Shown here in pieces: positions 11,439 to 22,574 of a DNA stretch of 42,070 bases. The notes under the pieces are model-generated. The model was not told where the DNA came from, did not search any database, and was given only the letters and a program-made list of their open reading frames with translations. The position numbers and the translations under genes were made by a program. Every line of letters begins with the position of its first letter. The first letter of the stretch is position 1. Origin of the DNA: Neelides folsomi (Eukaryota; Arthropoda; Collembola; Neelipleona; Neelidae); NCBI GenBank assembly GCA_034687125.1, contig JAQGBZ010000483.1, positions 1 to 42,070 of the forward strand, written 5' to 3'.

Positions 11439-12383
11439 ATGAAAGCCGTAATTCAAAGAGTTTCGAAAGCAAGCGTCACAGGTGAGGATTATAATTTAGT
11501 AAAACTAAATTCAATTTATTTTCCTAAAAAGTAATTAAAACACGCAATGCATTATATGGAAATTAAAGTTTATCAGTAAAATAAATGTTTTATTACCTAT
11601 TAATTTTCAGTTAATGGTGAACTAATAAGTTCAATAGGAAAAGGCTTATGTGTTCTAGTCGGAATTTCAAGAGATGATACCGAAAGCGATATGGATTTCA
11701 TGTAATACTCAATAATTTAAAATAATTAAACAGACTTTATAATTAATTGAATCCAATTTTTTAGAATTAAAAAGATTATCAACCTTCGCCTATGGGGTGA
11801 CGAAAAAGAAAGCAAAAGGTGGCAAACAAGTCTTTGTCAAAATAATTACGAGGTAAAATATGTCTCAGAATATAATATAATAATATCTAATATAAAATAT
11901 ATCAATTCATTTAATATTTTTCGATCTAGAAATCGAGATCAAGAAATCACCTTATTTTTTTATATTATCACTAGGTCCTTTGTGTCAGCCAATTTACTCT
12001 TTACCATGTTCTGAAAGGTAATTGTCCTGATTTTCATCATGCGATGCCAGCAACCCAGTCAAAAGATTTTTTTGAAACGTTCATCGAAAAGCTTAAAAAG
12101 CAATACAAACCAGAACTTGTTAAAGGTTAATTTTTATGATGTTTAACTATACATAATATTTATATTTAAATCTGCATTATAAAATATTATTACATTCTGT
12201 ATTAAATAAATAGTGGGATCATTTGGAAATCTGATGCAAGTGGATATTCAAGGAGATGGACCAGTTACTATTCAACTTGAGTCAACTAAAAACCCAGCTA
12301 AAATGTCAAAGAAAAACTATACACCGAAAGAGAAAGATCTGAAACATGTCGATGTATCAGAAAACTGTGATAATAATAAATAA
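11439..12383 (+). CDS. DTD1: D-aminoacyl-tRNA deacylase (DTD1)
   Basis: DTD1 hydrolyses D-amino acids (and mischarged glycine) from tRNA, a cytosolic proofreading step that keeps D-residues out of proteins. Exons are 11439-11481, 11611-11701, 11765-11852, 11975-12125 and 12214-12383, all GT-AG with consistent phases (1, 2, 0, 1), giving 180 residues. The start MKAVIQRVSKASV matches the family's N-terminus. Hallmarks are intact: the SQFTL motif at residues 79-83 with its active-site Thr82, GNCPDFHHAMP after it, and the Gly-cisPro chirality motif, here Gly140-Pro141 in GDGPVTIQ. The tail after about residue 148 is short and Lys-rich (KMSKKNYTPKEKDLKH); the human protein is somewhat longer in this variable region. 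A pyrimidine-rich acceptor (ttcag, 11421-11425) just before the ATG suggests a non-coding first exon. The gene is convergent with ELMO. Confidence 0.95.
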
Positions 12384-12384
12384 C

Positions 12385-12390
12385 AATAAA
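12385..12390 (+). terminator. Candidate poly(A) signal of DTD1
   Basis: An AATAAA begins two bases after the stop codon, and another overlaps the stop. Further AATAAA copies lie near 12765 and 12800, so the site used is uncertain. Confidence 0.3.
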
Positions 12391-13163
12391 TCAGTTAATT
12401 TTTTTAACTTATGAAAATTATTAATTTTTATTATCATTTGTGAAATCGTATTAAAATGACAAGCATTATTGTTTTACATGTTACATATGTAATTGGATTT
12501 TCTAAAATACTACATAGTACATAAATACTAAATAGATAATTTCCCTGCATTCTTTTTTATTTAATCTTCATTTAGAAAGTTAAACAGTATTATGGCTCCC
12601 ATTAGTTTACACATAAAGACTAGATTAAGATATAACATATATTTAGTGACGTTATCAAAAGTACAAAAATTAAAATTATTTTAAAAATAATTATGGGTAG
12701 AATACTGGTTTCTTTTATTTTAAAATTGCATTTGAGCTGATTTTTGGAATTTTTAGATTCATGTAAATAAACTATAATTTTTAAAGATTTTTACAAAATA
12801 AAGTAGAAAAAATTATTATTATAATGCGTGCGTAATGTAATACATACACGTACCTAATTACCTATTGCAATTAGGCAATGCTACATATTAAATTAAAACT
12901 TAATGGGAATGCGTCAAAAGCTCTTATGTAAAGTATAAATATAAAAAATTTTAAAAATCATTACTTATAAAATCATACTTAATTTAATTGTACGGAGAAT
13001 GGCATTATAAATCGAGTACTATCATAATTTTTGGGATTAATACATCAATAAATGAAATTGATCAAATTAATAACATACCATTATAGTATACAAACTACAT
13101 ATGGGTATGGGTACTAATATCATGCATTAAATACAAATTAAGGTTTGGTAAAATAATGTTTGC
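12391..13163. other. AT-rich gap between the 3' ends of DTD1 and ELMO
   Basis: About 770 bases of very AT-rich DNA lie between two convergent stop codons. They probably hold both 3' UTRs. Several AATAAA/TTTATT variants occur on both strands. I see nothing else. Confidence 0.7.
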
Positions 13164-16100
13164 TCATTTTACATTTATAAAATCCCTGAAATCAAAGTTC
13201 TCTGGTGGAGGTGGAATGGGAAGAGCTTCTTGAGGAATTTCTGGAATTCCTTCAATGTCCAAAAGTCGAAGTTTGATTTCCATGTGCAGAAGAAGATCTA
13301 AATCAGTGTCGGCTTGCTTGCTAACCATTGATTTTCCTAATATAAAAACATTTTATAAGTAACATAATATTATGTATTGAATATGTAGATTATATAAATT
13401 AAATTTAATCATGTTACCTAATATGGCATTGACTCCGTCAGTCCACATATCAAAAGTATTTTCATCTGGAGCAACAAAATCAATTGAAGTTAAGGGATCC
13501 TTCTCCGTAACAAGACTGAAATAATGTGATGGATCGATGGACTTTCTTATTATATTCCTGTTTAAATATAACGAATTTGTCAATAACTTGGGATTAAAAT
13601 AATTTTTAAATAAGTATAAATAATCTTTAAATATTATGTTTCACAACAAATTACTTTGCTTCTTTGCAAATTTTCCAATGTGGACAATCTTTTCCAATGT
13701 ATAGTTCTTTAATGTCAACAACGGATACTTTATTTGGCAGCTCTTCGGGAAATGGAGTCGCTTTCTCAACGCAATCTCCATAATGAAAAACCTTTGCGTT
13801 GGATGAAAGACGACAAAACCAAAATTTCCCCTTGTCTTTCTAAAAATCATAATAAATAAAGAGTAAGTAAAGTTTGAAATGTATCCTTTATTTAAAGTGA
13901 TAAATATTTATGTATTATTCGATTCAGAAGTTATAAAAACAATACTACAGAATCATCCGAAATGTATTAAACATTTTTTGTGAACGTTACAGATATTTTA
14001 TATTCAATTAATTATAACTTTCACTGACATATTAATTGAACGGAATTGGACATGCTAGAAATTTAAAGTTACCACTTCTCCATCCAAAAAATATGTAAAA
14101 TAACAAACATGATTTATGAAGGTCATTGCCTTATGAACTATGACCTTAAAATTTCAAGTGTCATGTTTGTAATTTTACATTTGTTCTGAATGATTAACAA
14201 CTGGCTTGCTACTGTTGATTGCAATGACAATATACCGTGTCATTCTTTTAAACATTCAATGACCTGGAAAAATATTCAGTAACGTTTGCAAAAAAATGTT
14301 TAAGAGAAGTTGGTTTATTCTGTAAATAAATCTATTATGAAATATAGTGCATTTTGCTAATTTTAATTTTGAGAAAACGGGGTAACGAAGGAAAATAACA
14401 TGTAAGTTTTTTTTACTTTAGATTGCTATGTAATCTTATAACTCTTCGTAACGCTTCTCTTCTTATGCCGTTCTCTTCGTAAAAATCTCATCGTAACGCT
14501 TCTCTTCGTGCTATCATCTCTTATTATTTTCTCATCGTACGGCGTTCTTATCTAACATTCTATTCTTCTTACGCTATTCTCATCTTATACCTTTTTCATC
14601 GTATGTTCAATCTTTTCGTAAGTAATCTCATCGTATACGTTAAAATCATTCTCTATTTAAATTATATTTTAGAATCATTCATGAATTTTTTTACAATTTG
14701 CTTTGTAAATCATATTTAATTTTTACGATGAAAATGTTTTTACGATGAAAGTACACTTACGATGGAATACGAAGAATTTGATACTAGGACAAGAATGACT
14801 ACGATTAAAAGACAATACGATAAATAACATGTAAGATGAATAAGTCATAGGATGAAAAGACAGTAAAAAGAAAAGTGTATACGAAGATTTGTATGTACGA
14901 TGGGAATGATATTACGAAGGTTTGTTTACGATGAGAACGGCATTACGAAGGGAAGCGCTACGAAGAGCTACAATGGACCCAATCTTATTATATTACTTGA
15001 AACCATTTTAGAGAAATAAGGTCAACGGAGAACCACTACTTGGAGAGTACTTACATTTCCCTTTGCAGAAAACTTGTTAAACCGAGTTCCATTGATAAGA
15101 AAATTAAGCCTATTTTGCTTAATCAACTTCAACATGTCTGGTTCCAACTTCTTCCTCAATTCTTGTATAGGTTTTGCCTAGAAATAAAATTAATCAAAAT
15201 AAAGGCTAGGTATAGAGTACTATTGTAAACGTTTAAATACATGTTAACATTGGAATTTAAATTGGTTTAGGCATAAAAAATGAACAAGGAAAAATATTAT
15301 TAATTAAAATACTTGAAGTTCTCCTTCTTCTCGGCTATTTCTTTCTTTAGCTCTTAACTTTGTAATTTCATTGTATGAAAGTCCATTTAATGCAGTTTTG
15401 AATGCATCAAGTGACTCTGATGAACTTTCCAATCCTCTCCGAATTTGCTCTCGCACAACATCAAACACTTTATCAAAATCTTCTGCTGTGGCTCTCATTT
15501 CTTTCCATGTTTTAATTGTTAGTTCAATGCAAACACAAAAGAGTTCTTCAAACGGTCGATCCTAATCATTTAGAATTATATAAGATACATATCCATTAAA
15601 ACAAACGAACTCCAAAAAAATATTAATGGTGATAATTGAAGGGCAGAATCTTAAAACCCCTCGAGATTGAGTTTTTTTCAGTTTTTCTCGGTTTCCGCCG
15701 AAGCTCCAAAAATACAATAAAATTTAATAATAATAACTCACTTGCTAAAGGTGCATTATTCAATTTAAATTTAGCTCTATATAATTTTTATATTAAAGTT
15801 CTCTAAAATCCCTTAAATTAAAAAGTTTACAATATAAACAATGTTATAATTTCCAATTTTAAATATTCTTCTTCCACATTACGGTCCGTTGACCGCTTGA
15901 TTTACCTAACTTATAATTAACATACTTTACCTTAAAGTATGTGCCGTCAATATTGAAAATAGAAGATAAAGTTCCATTGAATTATACATATATTTGTAAA
16001 AAGAAACGGTCAAATCCTCAAAACTTGAAAGAATATAAAATATTATTGGTATAAACAGAGTGGGTCGGGCAATGAAACTCGGTAATTCTAATGAATTACA

Positions 16101-18573
16101 GAAATAAAGTGCTCACCGTTAATGATTTAATAATTTCGGCAAATAATTTACTACTAAACAACTCTATGTATACGATAATAGATAACCCATCGGCTATCCT
16201 TACATTTATTTAAAGGTTTTAATCATCGATCATACAGTACTAAAGTTATAATTCATTGAAAATAGGCAGTTCAATCTGATCTACCCTGAATATAGTATAA
16301 ATATCCCTTGATTTGATTAAAAACTTAATAATATTTTAATATTCCCCTATTTTTTTATTTGGAACCTTTGCGATATTTTTTGGAGTTTCGGCGGAAACCG
16401 AGAAAAACTGAAAAAAATCAATCTCGAGGCGTTTTACGATTCTGACCTTCAATTGGTAAAAGTTATTTGATAATTTTTAAAAAATATAATTAATTACGTG
16501 TTGAAAGAAAAAAACGTAGAATTTTTCTTGTTGATTTCCGGGTGGCTCTCCCACTTTTAAAATGTCACATAAATGCATTGTCAGTGCAATGGCAGATCGA
16601 GCAAATGGGCATTCGTCTCCAGATCCACGAAATGCGCAATCAAGAATCAATTTGTTGTATAAATCTGGATGTTCTCGAGCTAAAAAATACCTATGTAGAT
16701 AAATAAATTATTAATTAATGAGTAAATAAGCAATAATAAGTAAGGATAAGTAGAATTATTTTTGACAATACTTCAGAACTACATGTTATTTCAAATTAAT
16801 TATCGTTATTTCAAACGATATTATAACACTTACAAACAATCCAAAGCAAGAATTCCAGGCGGAGTTTCAAAATCAAGAGTTGGATTGATGTCATTTTGAA
16901 ATCCAAGTTTTTTATAATCTCTTGTAAAATTTGGCTTTTCTTTCTTTCCAATCATGCCACTATCGAAAGAACTTCCGCCTCCGACGATATTGGCTGTCGA
17001 ATCGAATACTGACGTACATAACTCTTTAATTTTGTTTAGAGCATCTTGATCCTATAAAAAAATTTAACAAAATATCCAATTAAAGAATTGCTTTTATTTT
17101 AACTTTAATTGTGCAAGGACTCACTCTCCTATATTGTTAGTGTTTGCGATATGTTTAATAATTATTATTTTGATAATTAAATTATTTACCTGAGGATCAA
17201 CTTTTGTATCTTTTCGCTCATCAAGCAAATTGAGAAACAATGTTTGCATTACATATAATTGATGGTTAGTTTCAGCTGGTCTCTCGCCAGGCTTTTTAAT
17301 CTGTGAAATATTGAAAATGATGAGTTAAATAAATTTTAAATTTTAAGGACAATAAATTATGTATCATATTAAAAGATTTGGATTGAGTAAACTCACAACG
17401 TATTGAAGAATATTTTCTCTGTTTTTACGTGATGAAAGGGTGCTTGAAATATATTTTCTTTTGGGAATTTCTGCTTTACTGAAAAGTGCATTGATAAGAG
17501 ATAATGCATTCTGTTGAACGTGAGGATCCTGACTTTGCATGTGTATCAACTAAATATCAAAGTAAAATCATTATAAACTTTTTATTTAAAATATAATTAA
17601 ATTATAAAAACATCATAAATATCAAATTGATTTACAATTATAGACAGTGGAACATCTTTTTCCACTTGGTGGAATGCATCTCCGAGACTTATTGCGTTTT
17701 CGAGGACCTACAAAAAATACATTGTAAAATTTCAAATCACTCATTTAAGATGGTTTATTATTTTTAAAAAATACAAACCTGAAGTGCTGATTTTAATGCA
17801 AGACGTTCATGTGAAGGACCTCGTTGGGTGTTAACGTATGCGGCGACTCTTTTCAAAAATAAATAAAATTTACGATGATATAAGGATATATGGAATAACT
17901 AATAACATATTAATTTAATTGAACCATTATATAATGAATCATTTTGTAAATGTAAGCAAAGCATGTCCAGAGTTTATAAAGTAGAGTATAATCGGTAAAC
18001 AAACCTTGAAAAAAGAACAGAAGGAACTTTGTCCCAATTGACATTATTGGAAATAATCAAGATATCCAGAAGGACTTGAAGAGCATTGGCAAGTCCCTTT
18101 TCTTTATCTACTAATTTTTCCTTTTCAATTATCTCCATCAAAAGGGAAAGTCCTTCATGTTCAACAAAAATGTCGACAAGAGTTGGGTCAGTGCTGTTTT
18201 CAACCAGCTCTTGAAGTCCTTGCTCAATTGTTGAAGGAGATTTGATTTTCTCCATAATGTCGGCTGTTACTTTATGTGGAGAATATTTAAGCACGACTAA
18301 TTTTCCACTGATCTCTTTTCTCATGTTTTCGGTTACATAATGAAAGGGAGAATCGCTGAACTTCAGTGCATATAAAGATGGTTCTGGGAAACCCCATGTT
18401 CCGCACACTTTAACGATGGCATCTGTCAAAGGTTGATCAGGATCTAAGAGGACAAGTTCGCCCTTGTCGCCTTCTCTGAATGGTGTGCTGATTCCAAATT
18501 TAATTTGTTCTTTGTTTATACTCAAATCTTTTGACAGATGATCGTGGCGAACTTCGATGCTTTTCGTCGCCAT
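13164..18573 (-). CDS. Ced-12: ELMO/Ced-12, engulfment and cell motility protein
   Basis: ELMO binds DOCK-family exchange factors to activate Rac in apoptotic-cell engulfment and cell migration. Twelve coding exons join in frame (751 residues; human ELMO1 about 727): 18573-18005, 17848-17779, 17707-17636, 17549-17397, 17300-17190, 17051-16834, 16690-16498, 15561-15313, 15177-15055, 13839-13655, 13557-13418 and 13336-13164. The N-terminal part (about 20-120) matches the ubiquitin-like RhoG-binding domain; armadillo-like repeats follow. The ELMO domain spans about 345-530, with [12 protein letters not shown], the ECPF-type segment [20 protein letters not shown] and [18 protein letters not shown] domain lies at about 570-700 ([30 protein letters not shown]). 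A proline-rich tail ([12 protein letters not shown]) sits where ELMO1 has its DOCK-SH3 ligand. Nine introns are 71-156 bases; two (936 and 1215) hold repeats. The start ATG at 18573 follows a probable 5'-UTR acceptor. Confidence 0.96.
14093..14180. repeat. Short inverted repeat (88-base stem-loop) in an ELMO intron
   Basis: The left arm, 14093-14112, reads atgtaaaataacaaacatga. The right arm, 14161-14180, is its reverse complement with one mismatch. A second inner pair, aaggtcat (about 14119) and atgacctt (about 14149), continues the fold. It looks like a miniature inverted-repeat element or a structured RNA within the intron between ELMO coding exons 9 and 10. Confidence 0.6.
14440..14970. 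repeat. Degenerate repeat array folded as a large inverted repeat in an ELMO intron
   Basis: The left half (14440-14640) has seven TCGTA and one TCGTG, mostly in the context cttcgta or catcgta, and no TACGA. The right half (14720-14970) has about twelve TACGA, as tacgaag or tacgatg, and no TCGTA. The outermost parts pair well: left actcttcgtaacgcttctct (14441-14460) against the reverse complement of 14951-14969, agctcttcgtagcgcttccc, followed by a shared tgccgttct block. The spacer (about 14645-14720) is AT-rich. A direct repeat, aaataacatgtaag, occurs near 14393 and 14824. The array lies in a 1215-base intron of a gene whose typical introns are near 100 bases, so it is probably an insertion. 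Confidence 0.75.
15634..16454. mobile_element. Non-autonomous DNA element with about 80-bp terminal inverted repeats
   Basis: The left terminus (15634-15715) and right terminus (16373-16454) are inverted copies. Over about 75 bases they differ by four substitutions and one single-base indel, and share cagtttttctcggtttccgc. The 821-base element sits in the 936-base ELMO intron between coding exons 7 and 8; without it about 115 bases remain, the usual intron size of this gene. No open frame for a transposase is present, so it would need a protein supplied elsewhere. I could not define a target-site duplication, so the superfamily is unassigned. Confidence 0.8.
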
Positions 18574-18600
18574 CCTTGACAGACGAAAGGAAGAGATAAG

Positions 18601-19021
18601 CTGTAAATAAATATTAAATATTTAATACTTTACCGTTTTATTAAAACAAGGTTCTAAAGAATTGACAATAGACAGGATGTATTGAAAACTTAATGATAGT
18701 AAAAGAAAGGCTGAAAGAATTAGATCGGTGCGGTATAAAAATGTGTAAAATATAATTTCACAATTTTAAATTGACTAAAGAGAATTACAAGAATTAATTG
18801 TGAAGTACTTAAATAAGACTAACAACATGTAGAATTGGGATCAAATAGATTAAAACTCGACAATCAAGAATTGTAACAAACGTAAATCAACAATAGAAAT
18901 GGGTTAATTTAATTGAAACTTTGAAACCTACTTTTTTATTTGGATGATTCGACATATTGTAAAAATTAATAAAGCGAATTATTACAGCATTTAAGACGTA
19001 ATAAAACTTAAAGTTACTTAC
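18601..19021 (-). other. Probable 5'-UTR intron of ELMO
   Basis: On the minus strand a consensus donor (GAATT/GTAAGTAAC) has its G at 19021. An acceptor ending TTTACAG at 18601 lies 27 bases before the ATG at 18573. This implies a non-coding first exon upstream of 19022. A weak TATA-like stretch (minus strand, about 19218-19230) would suit a start near 19190. Confidence 0.55.
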
Positions 19022-22000
19022 AATTCAATTGACGTCGAAGGTGGTAAAATAAGGATAAATGTCCTGGGTGTGGTTTGTGTTAGATGGTGGTTTGGATTGT
19101 TGGAATTGGAATTAATCAAGTTTTAATGAGTCAACCCACAGCTGATGAACACTAGATGGACGACAATTCAGTTGGGAGAGAACTGTCGTTTCTCTTAGCT
19201 CTCTACTTTAACGTCGAATATAATATAAAAATTAAATCTTAATCTATTTGTCATCAAAAAATTTAAAGTTAAGACAGTTACAGCTTTCCTTTATTGAGAG
19301 ATTAAATATGTAGAATAAAGTGGTTATTTTATTTTACTGAATTACATTTGATGTTTGAAAAAGTCTATTTGCCTTCGGGGGAGAAGTCTCTTTATGTAGC
19401 ATGTTGTATTACATAATTTTCTTACTTCACAATTTCATTCACGTTTTTCACATCCAAGTTCCAAACTCATGCCCGCCTAACATTCCCACAATCTCCACCT
19501 TAAAGTTGATATCATTTCATCATGTCTTTACCTGAAAATGTTTATATCTATTGATGTTTTAAACTTTTGACAATAACATTTTGAGAGAAGAGAGAACAGA
19601 TTTATTTTTTGCAACATTAACATTAATGAAGCAGTTCTGTGACTGTCATTTAGACTTTGTAATAATTAGTAACGTGTAGTATTCACAGAAATGTGCTTAT
19701 AGAGTGAATATTTTACATAAATAAATTATAATTTGATCAATTCGATAAATTTCTTTAAAATACTTAAAAGAAAATTTAATAGCCATAACCATTTTCAATG
19801 CGTTAAAGTGCGTGCAGATAAACCTTAATAAACAGTTAACAATTTCCTTCTTGTTAGCAGTTGTGTGAATTCAAAGCACGCAATTAATGCTTGACGATAA
19901 ATGGCAATTTAGAAGCAAAAAACCAAAATGCTCATGCAAAGCATTTACTAACGATTTGATGTTTTCATGCAATTCTTATTTTCAAACTGATTAATTTGTC
20001 AATCAAAAATTGCCAATTCGGTAAAATGGTGTTGTAAATTCTTCCTAGACTAACAAGTTCTTTCACCTTTACTTACATTTATACGAATTTCATAGGTAAT
20101 AAACATTATAGTATATCCGTACAAAAATGTAAATGCTATAAAAGTGGCAACCAAATAAATAGGTAGATATATGGACAATTATATTGTAATATTATGGGTG
20201 GAAGCACTACTAGAGATTTAAATACCTCAATTAAAACCGATATAAAAACATTGTTTACCTTTGGTTTCTGTTCCTTGTATTCCTCCATTAAATAAATCTG
20301 GAGATAAGGAGCGATCGAGTTAAGAATCTTGAAAAGAGGAAATATAATTAAGGCTTATCAAACTCTTAATTGGAAGAGAAAATCTGTGACTGACAAGTAA
20401 ACACAAATGATTTCCATATGATAGCTTATATATGTAGAAAAATGGAAAGGAAACTTTGAAGTCGGCGAAGCTGTGTAATTTGCATGTTAATTACAGAAGA
20501 TGCTCGTTCAAAACTTCAACTATTTGATTTAATCGACATGAATTATCATATCTAACTATCTTGAATTCTTAATCTTTTACGGAGACTATTATCGTTCAGT
20601 TCGAACAACTTAACCTTTAAATTCATTTCACGCATAGTCGTAATTCCATTTTATTACAGAATTTCAAAATTTCCCATTTTATCACAAAAGTATTATTTAT
20701 TAAATATCTCATACTTGCATAATATTATACACAATGAAAAAGAATGGTTTAATGTTTACAAACAGTATAGCATATAATTTTATATATGAAAAAATGATTC
20801 AAAAACAGACAAAGGTAAAACAAATAATGATTCAGTGATACATATCATATTATGAAGAAAGTAGAGATACTATAAGAAAGCATTTACATATTATAGTAAA
20901 GACCCTTATTCCAATATTATTTATAAGTTACATACATATGTTTGATCATGATCAATGTTTCCACTTTCGACAGAACTGACACCGGTCCCAATTTTCTCAA
21001 ATGAAATCGATAACTCGTTTAATGAAAAGTTCAAGTCATGATGAAATGATAAATAACCTTTTCTTATCTACTTTTAAAATGACATGAACCAATGATTTCT
21101 CATCCTATGTCAAAAAGCATGTCATGTAAATACAATTTAAGCTTTTTTCAATCACCTCCATATGCAAAACACACCCATGAAAAGATTTCATAATGTGACT
21201 CTACCATAATTTGCATAATCAATAAAAATGTTGCTTGCATACTATCAGATCGATAGTCTTTTTATTTATGTAGAACAACAAAAATATCAATATAGGGAGT
21301 AGGGCTACCTTTCTAAATTTATTTAGATTACAGTAGGTGTCTGAAGTTTCATGAAAGATCTTTTGGGTGTGTTTAAATTGTTAAAAAGGGTAGGTTTTGT
21401 GCAATTATTAACTAATTCATAAATATCACAAACTCTTGGCAAATAACAGAGAGACTTAACAAATGCTCATGAGTTGAAGTATGGATGTCGTATATCTAAT
21501 AAATATCATTTACCTACTAATACATAAGTATCTGTACTTAATAGATGAAATGAAGACGAATATTTCACGATCAAAGAAGTGGGAATGAAAATGGTAAAAT
21601 TTAACGAGCCAACATGAGAATGAGTTGAAATTCGTTTCAGAAACTCAATTAGCGAATAAATTGACAATGCGTGAAGAAAGATTTATATTTTGATGATGAA
21701 TTGCTCTATTGTTTATTTAGGAATTGAATTGGAAATATCAAGTTTTGTATATAAGGGAAAGCTCCGTCCGAGAATGGAAATGCCCTCCCATTCACACTCA
21801 CACAAATCTGAAAAGGAATTGTGGTGGCGAAAAAAGGCAAAATGCAATTAGGAGGTGTGAGTAGGCTCGAGGATGGCCGAAGTAAGTCATTGACAAAAGG
21901 GACGGATCCGCCTCGTTGTATTGTTTGGTCCACTCATATTTCAAGTCGCGTAATTCACTGGGCGAGCGAGTGACTGTAGGAGGGGAACACGTTTGTCTCT

Positions 22001-22549
22001 CTTCGGCAAAGGCTGGTTCGCTGGGTCGTAAATAATTGAAAGTGGTATAATGATAAGGTGCTCCTCATCCTCGCCTTCCACATAAATTACACCATTTCTT
22101 TTCAAATTCAATTATCTATCGGCGTATCAAATCAAATTGATGCTCATGGGCTCTCTCAAATTTATCCCGGCCCGTCACGCTCAAATGATAGAGGTGGTGG
22201 TGGTGTAGGGAGTAGGTGACCTAAATCACTTGCAAATTGAAGAGCCCATTTGAACTCCGAGGAGGCGGAGACGTTGTTATTCATTAAAGAAGAAGGAGGG
22301 CGAAGAATCGCCACCACGGGAGAGCTCCAGATCACCCACACGAACAAATCTCTCATTCCATCAGTCCTCAAGTCCAACTATTTACTCGGATGGGTAAATA
22401 AAACACGTTCGAGTGAGAAGAAGCCACCTTTGCCCAAGTGTGTTTTCCGAGGTGTGGAGGAGCTTCCACCTGTTCCCTTAACCCGAGAGATAATTTACGA
22501 CCCCTTCTGATGAGGAGTTAATACTCCTGACGATGCAAGACTCACCTGG

Positions 22550-22574
22550 CATTCCTTCCCGTCCGGAAGGAATG
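22550..22574. repeat. Perfect 10-bp hairpin of paired GGAA motifs
   Basis: CATTCCTTCC (22550-22559) and GGAAGGAATG (22565-22574) are perfect inverted copies around a 5-base loop. CCGGAAGG resembles an ETS-factor site. It could be a paired factor site or a stem-loop; function unknown. Confidence 0.5.

Noticed and set aside
13641..13850. 69-codon minus-strand frame over the first PH-domain exon of ELMO
   Set aside because: It is a shifted frame of the ELMO exon 13839-13655, whose correct frame reads [18 protein letters not shown].
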